Positions 6,501 to 8,902 of a DNA stretch of 8,902 nucleotides are shown here, in pieces. Numbering within the stretch: position 1 is the stretch's first letter; every line of letters begins with the position of its first letter. Location: assembly GCA_025924435.1 (NCBI GenBank), contig JAICIL010000185.1, forward strand, positions 1 to 8,902, read 5' to 3'. The position numbers and the translations under genes are program-made. The notes beneath the pieces are model-generated. The model saw nothing but the letters and a program-made list of their open reading frames with translations. It had not been told where the DNA came from and made no database searches. The DNA comes from Chloroflexia bacterium (GTDB lineage: Bacteria > Chloroflexota > Chloroflexia > Thermomicrobiales > JALYUS01).

Positions 6501-6755
6501 ATGCGACGCGCACGGTTCTTCATCACGCTGGCAATCCTCTCCATTGGTCTGTTTGTCGCGACCAATCCGGTCTTCGCCGCCGCGGGCGGCAATGGCAACG
6601 GGAACGGCAAGGGCAACGGCGGTCCCGGCGAGCCGGTCCTCCCGGAGGCGCCGCTGGCGATCCTGCTCCCGATTGTCGGCCTCGCCGTCGTCGGCCTCGC
6701 GCTCTTCGTCATCTATCGCCGCCGCCAGCCCACGCTCGATACGGCCGCCGAGTAA
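6501..6755 (+). CDS. Small exported protein with exosortase-like C-terminal sorting signal
   Basis: An 84-residue protein that is almost entirely targeting sequence. Residues 1-27 form a signal peptide (MRRAR, then a hydrophobic core, with likely cleavage after VFA). Residues 29-44 are a Gly/Asn linker (GGNGNGNGKGNGGPGE). Residues 47-51 are LPEAP, followed by a transmembrane stretch (52-72) and the basic RRR stop (73-75). This tripartite tail of short Pro-containing motif, helix and basic cluster is the plan of PEP-CTERM and LPXTG-type sorting signals. Adjacency to an exosortase-like gene favours the former. After processing only about 22 residues would remain, so it may be a surface peptide or a carrier for a modification. 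ATG 6501 is chosen over an upstream ATG at 6468 because AGGAG lies at 6488-6492 and the signal peptide starts there. It probably forms an operon with the next gene. Confidence 0.8.
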   Translation: MRRARFFITLAILSIGLFVATNPVFAAAGGNGNGNGKGNGGPGEPVLPEAPLAILLPIVGLAVVGLALFVIYRRRQPTLDTAAE

Positions 6756-6779
6756 CCGCGCCGCGCGTGCCGAAAAAGG

Positions 6780-8378
6780 TTGAACCGCCAAGACGACGCG
6801 ACGGCGTGGGGCGTCGCCCAATTCGCCCGCGTGCTGCCGCTCGGCGCGGCGATTGACCCGACCGATGGAACGGTCTTCACCATCGCGACGCCGGGCGGCC
6901 CGCAGGGGGTGAGCATCGGCTCCGCCTGCTCCGGGTTCAACTCCCTTGTCGCCTGGCTCCTGATCGCCGTCGCGCTCTGCGTCGTCATGCGGGGGAAAGG
7001 CGGCAATGCGCGTGGCTTCGCGACCGCCGGGCGGCTCGCGCTCTGGGTGATCGCCGGGACAGTCGCGACCCTGCTCGCCAACCTCGCGCGTCCTCGCGCT
7101 GTTCGCGGTCGCGCACCGCTCCGGGTTGAACGGGACATTCGATGCCGTCCACGCCGCGCTCGGCACGACGCTCTTCGCGCTCATCGTGCTCGGCATGCTG
7201 CTGCTCCTGCCAGCCTTCGGCCTCGCGTTGCCGGTGGCCGGGCTTCCCACGCCGCGCCGCGAGCCGGCGGAAACGTCGCCCTTCCCGGTGCAGGCGGCCT
7301 TCATCGCCCTCGGCGGGTTCGCCCTCGCGGCGGGCGCGCTGCTCGCCGTGGCGTCTTCCAGATGGTGCTCGCCTTCATCGCGTTCTGCCTGCTCTGCCTG
7401 CTCTTCACGCGCGATTATCTCCCCGGCGCGGCGCAGGACGCGCCCGCGCCGCCATCGCCCGTGCGCCGCGCGCCGGTGCGCCCGGCCCGCCTGATCGCCG
7501 TGGCGGTCATCGGCGTTGCCCTGCTCGCGGCGGCGCTGGTGGCGTCGCGCTACTTCGCCCTCCACACCGATGCGCTCCAGTCGTTGGGGTGGCAGATCGG
7601 GGCGTGGCAGCAGGAGACGCTCGGCGGCGGCGCCCGGTTCCTGATCGCCGCGCTGCTGCTCGGCGGGGCGCTCGCGGTCGCCGCGCTGATCGTGCGCGCG
7701 CCGCGTTTCGGCCCGGAGGCGGAGAAGCCGCTGCGCCTGCGCCCGCTCACCGGCCCCGTCGGCGCGGCGATTGTCGCGGGCATCGTCCTCCTGACGACCG
7801 GGACGCTCGCCTTGGCGAATGTCACCGTCGCCTCGTTCGGCGGCAATGCGACCGCCTCCAGCGTGCCCGCCGGGGACTACGACGCGCTGACGCCGGACCT
7901 GCCCGGCCTGCAACGGACATTTGTCGAATCGTATGACTGGCCCAAGCAGTTCCTCGGCAAGACTTCGACCTACAACCGCTACGCGTATGACGCCGGGGGC
8001 GCGCAGCCTTTCTGGCTCGATGTCCTGACGACCGAGGACGCGGACGCGCTGGCGTACCACAATGTGCACAGTTGCTACGCCTTCCACGGCTACGTCAACG
8101 AGGGCGAGCGCGAGATCGGCATCGGCAACGGCGTGACGGCGCGCGTCGTCAACTACATCAAGCCGGACGTCGGCGAGACGTGGAGCACGCTCTACTGGGA
8201 GCAGCGGATCGAGCGGGGCGACAAACTCTTCTATCAGCGCGTGGTGATGCTCTACGACCTGCAACTCGCGCCGGGCGAGAGCGTGACGGGTTCGCGCTTC
8301 ACCGCCAACAACGCCCTGATGCAGACCCGCGCCGCGCAACTCCTCAATGGCCTGATCGCACCACCCGCCGCCGCATAA
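6780..8378 (+). CDS. Exosortase-like transpeptidase with C-terminal extracytoplasmic domain, frameshifted
   Basis: Exosortases are membrane cysteine transpeptidases that cut PEP-CTERM-type tails. The active-site Cys is in GSACSGFNSLVAW (C50, codon 6927-6929), and the conserved Arg is in LLANLAR (R104, codon 7089-7091). The expected His region (FAVAHRSG... FDAVHAALG, His codon 7150-7152) is present only in the +1 frame between 7093 and 7349. After that the first frame resumes sensibly (GVFQMVLAFIAFCLLCLLF). As read straight through, residues 105-190 are therefore Arg/Ala/Pro-rich nonsense. The C-terminal half has further helices, then an exposed domain (about 345-532) with HSCYAFHGYVNEGE and WSTLYWEQRIERGDKLFYQR, possibly EpsI/DUF3485-like. 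Only about 49 residues precede the Cys, so the usual N-terminal helices are missing. The start is uncertain: TTG 6780 has AAAAGG directly against it, and GTG 6831 is an alternative. Pseudogene, sequence error and unusual enzyme all remain possible. Confidence 0.68.
   Translation: MNRQDDATAWGVAQFARVLPLGAAIDPTDGTVFTIATPGGPQGVSIGSACSGFNSLVAWLLIAVALCVVMRGKGGNARGFATAGRLALWVIAGTVATLLANLARPRAVRGRAPLRVERDIRCRPRRARHDALRAHRARHAAAPASLRPRVAGGRASHAAPRAGGNVALPGAGGLHRPRRVRPRGGRAARRGVFQMVLAFIAFCLLCLLFTRDYLPGAAQDAPAPPSPVRRAPVRPARLIAVAVIGVALLAAALVASRYFALHTDALQSLGWQIGAWQQETLGGGARFLIAALLLGGALAVAALIVRAPRFGPEAEKPLRLRPLTGPVGAAIVAGIVLLTTGTLALANVTVASFGGNATASSVPAGDYDALTPDLPGLQRTFVESYDWPKQFLGKTSTYNRYAYDAGGAQPFWLDVLTTEDADALAYHNVHSCYAFHGYVNEGEREIGIGNGVTARVVNYIKPDVGETWSTLYWEQRIERGDKLFYQRVVMLYDLQLAPGESVTGSRFTANNALMQTRAAQLLNGLIAPPAAA
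7093..7349 (+). other. Displaced-frame segment carrying the exosortase catalytic His
   Basis: In the frame whose codons begin at 7093, this segment reads as coherent membrane protein: LALFAVAHRSGLNGTFDAVH, then ALGTTLFALIVLGMLLLLPA and onward to ALLAV. The frame continuous with the flanking gene gives only PRAVRGRAPLRVERD-type sequence. The left boundary lies in a CG-dinucleotide run (7086-7090); restoring one CG would give NLARVLALF. The right boundary lies at GTGGC (7348-7352); restoring one G would give AVGVFQM. Together the two changes restore the frame. Confidence 0.75.
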
Positions 8379-8426
8379 GCCAGTACGGTTCGGTTGGGGG
8401 CGGATGCGGCCTCTCCCGATCCGTAC

Positions 8427-8481
8427 GGGCGGTTCGTGAACCGCCCTCCGGCCCTCGCATCGGCACGCGGGCGGAGGGCGG
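8427..8481. terminator. Overlapping hairpins between convergent genes
   Basis: GGGCGGTTC-GT-GAACCGCCC (8427-8446) is a perfect 9-bp palindrome. A second perfect 10-bp inverted repeat, CCGCCCTCCG (8441-8450) with CGGAGGGCGG (8472-8481), shares its left arm, so the two folds exclude each other. The site lies between the 3' ends of the exosortase-like gene and the convergent membrane-protein gene, where a bidirectional terminator is expected, but there is no T tract, so intrinsic termination is uncertain. Confidence 0.45.
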
Positions 8482-8506
8482 GGCATCATCGCTGTCGCTC
8501 CCGGCG

Positions 8507-8821
8507 CTATGGCTCCTGCATCCACATTCCGTCCGGCTGGCGGGTGTAACAGCGTGGGATGTTCACCTCATCGAGCGTGCAGTAGTGGCTCCCTTGTTGA
8601 TTGAATCCGGCATCGCGCGCGGCGTGGCTCGGCAGCGCCAGGACGAGCGCGAAGAACGCCACCCCGGTCACGACGATGGCGAGCAGGCGGAGATGCTCCT
8701 GCCGACCGAGGAGCCGGGCATAGACCAGTTCCTCGATCTCGTTGCCGAGGCGCGGCTTGCGCGGCATGGCGATCAGCGTGGCGAGCCAGCAGGTGAGCGG
8801 GATCGCGGCATAGGCGAGCAT
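8507..8821 (-). CDS. Hypothetical two-helix membrane protein, 104 residues
   Basis: I do not recognise the family. The protein has an N-terminal hydrophobic helix (about 3-19, YAAIPLTCWLATLIAM), a charged loop (RKPRLGNEIEELVYARLLGRQEH, 21-43), a second helix (44-64, LRLLAIVVTGVAFFALVLA) and a short tail with two cysteines (C81 and C91, in HYCTLDEVNIPRCY). If the loop is cytoplasmic by the positive-inside rule, the tail is outside and the cysteines could form a disulfide. The start is ATG 8821, not an upstream in-frame ATG at 8890, because AAGGAGA (8829-8835) sits seven bases before it and the upstream residues look non-coding. It is convergent with the exosortase-like gene, 128 bases apart, so it is probably independent of it. 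Confidence 0.72.
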   Translation of the reverse strand: MLAYAAIPLTCWLATLIAMPRKPRLGNEIEELVYARLLGRQEHLRLLAIVVTGVAFFALVLALPSHAARDAGFNQQGSHYCTLDEVNIPRCYTRQPDGMWMQEP

Positions 8822-8902
8822 CGGGGATTCTCCTTCTGGTACATATCCTGCACCCTCGGTGGCATTGAATGAACGCGCGGATCGCGGCAATTGGCGACGC
8901 GA
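8822..8902. other. Upstream region of the two-helix membrane protein gene, cut by the window edge
   Basis: It contains the ribosome binding site at 8829-8835 and AT-richer patches (for example ATATGTACC on the minus strand) that may hold the promoter, but no convincing -35/-10 pair. No gene is visible in this edge. Confidence 0.35.

Noticed and set aside
7086..7352. Programmed ribosomal frameshifting to make the exosortase
   Set aside because: No slippery heptamer or downstream pseudoknot is visible, and two opposite shifts would be needed; small indels or sequence errors explain it more simply.
6429..8525. Long minus-strand open frame opposite the sorting genes
   Set aside because: It is highly charged, low-complexity sequence without motifs, antisense to recognisable membrane and catalytic motifs on the plus strand.
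1..8902. tRNA or rRNA genes, and integrase or transposase genes
   Set aside because: No cloverleaf, rRNA-like segment, or transposase/integrase motif was seen on either strand.

Overview
The window is a high-GC bacterial chromosomal segment. Most of it is about 70% GC or more, with a few AT-richer islands. The organism cannot be fixed from sequence alone. The GC content, the GGAGG-type ribosome binding sites, the exosortase-type sorting genes and the abundant palindromic repeats of the CCTCACCCCC / CCCCTCTCC kind would suit an uncultured or environmental Chloroflexota-like lineage, but this is a weak inference.

Layout from left to right. Positions 1-148 hold no gene. On the minus strand, 149-1129 encodes an ACMSD-type amidohydrolase, and 1335-4784 encodes a large single-chain restriction-modification enzyme (PD-(D/E)XK nuclease, N6-adenine methyltransferase and a Type ISP-like specificity domain). 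Divergently, on the plus strand, come an unrecognised 154-residue soluble protein (5049-5513) and a TetR-family regulator (5737-6378). An AT-richer promoter region follows. After it lie a very small exported protein with an exosortase-like C-terminal sorting signal (6501-6755) and, 24 bases later, an exosortase-like membrane transpeptidase fused to a C-terminal extracytoplasmic domain (6780-8378). A convergent two-helix membrane protein (8507-8821, minus) closes the window.

Three copies of a roughly 140-base, MITE-like palindromic element with terminal inverted repeats sit in intergenic gaps (1176-1313, 4836-4983, 5513-5654), all in the same orientation. Two of them bracket the restriction-modification gene. 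A shorter relative of the element (1624-1700) lies in frame inside that gene and adds about 25-30 residues to its C-terminal part. The specificity-domain portion of the gene (about 2150-2620) is much lower in GC than the rest, which suggests module exchange.

The most interesting system is at 6380-8378: a TetR regulator, candidate operators, a mini-substrate and an exosortase. The exosortase catalytic Cys and Arg are in one reading frame, while the catalytic His lies in a displaced frame bounded by two compensating frameshifts (near 7086-7092 and 7348-7352). The usual N-terminal membrane half of the enzyme is also absent. So this is either a decaying sorting system, a sequence with errors, or an unusual minimal architecture. 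The regulator, operators and substrate-enzyme pairing are inferred from position and visible motifs, not demonstrated.
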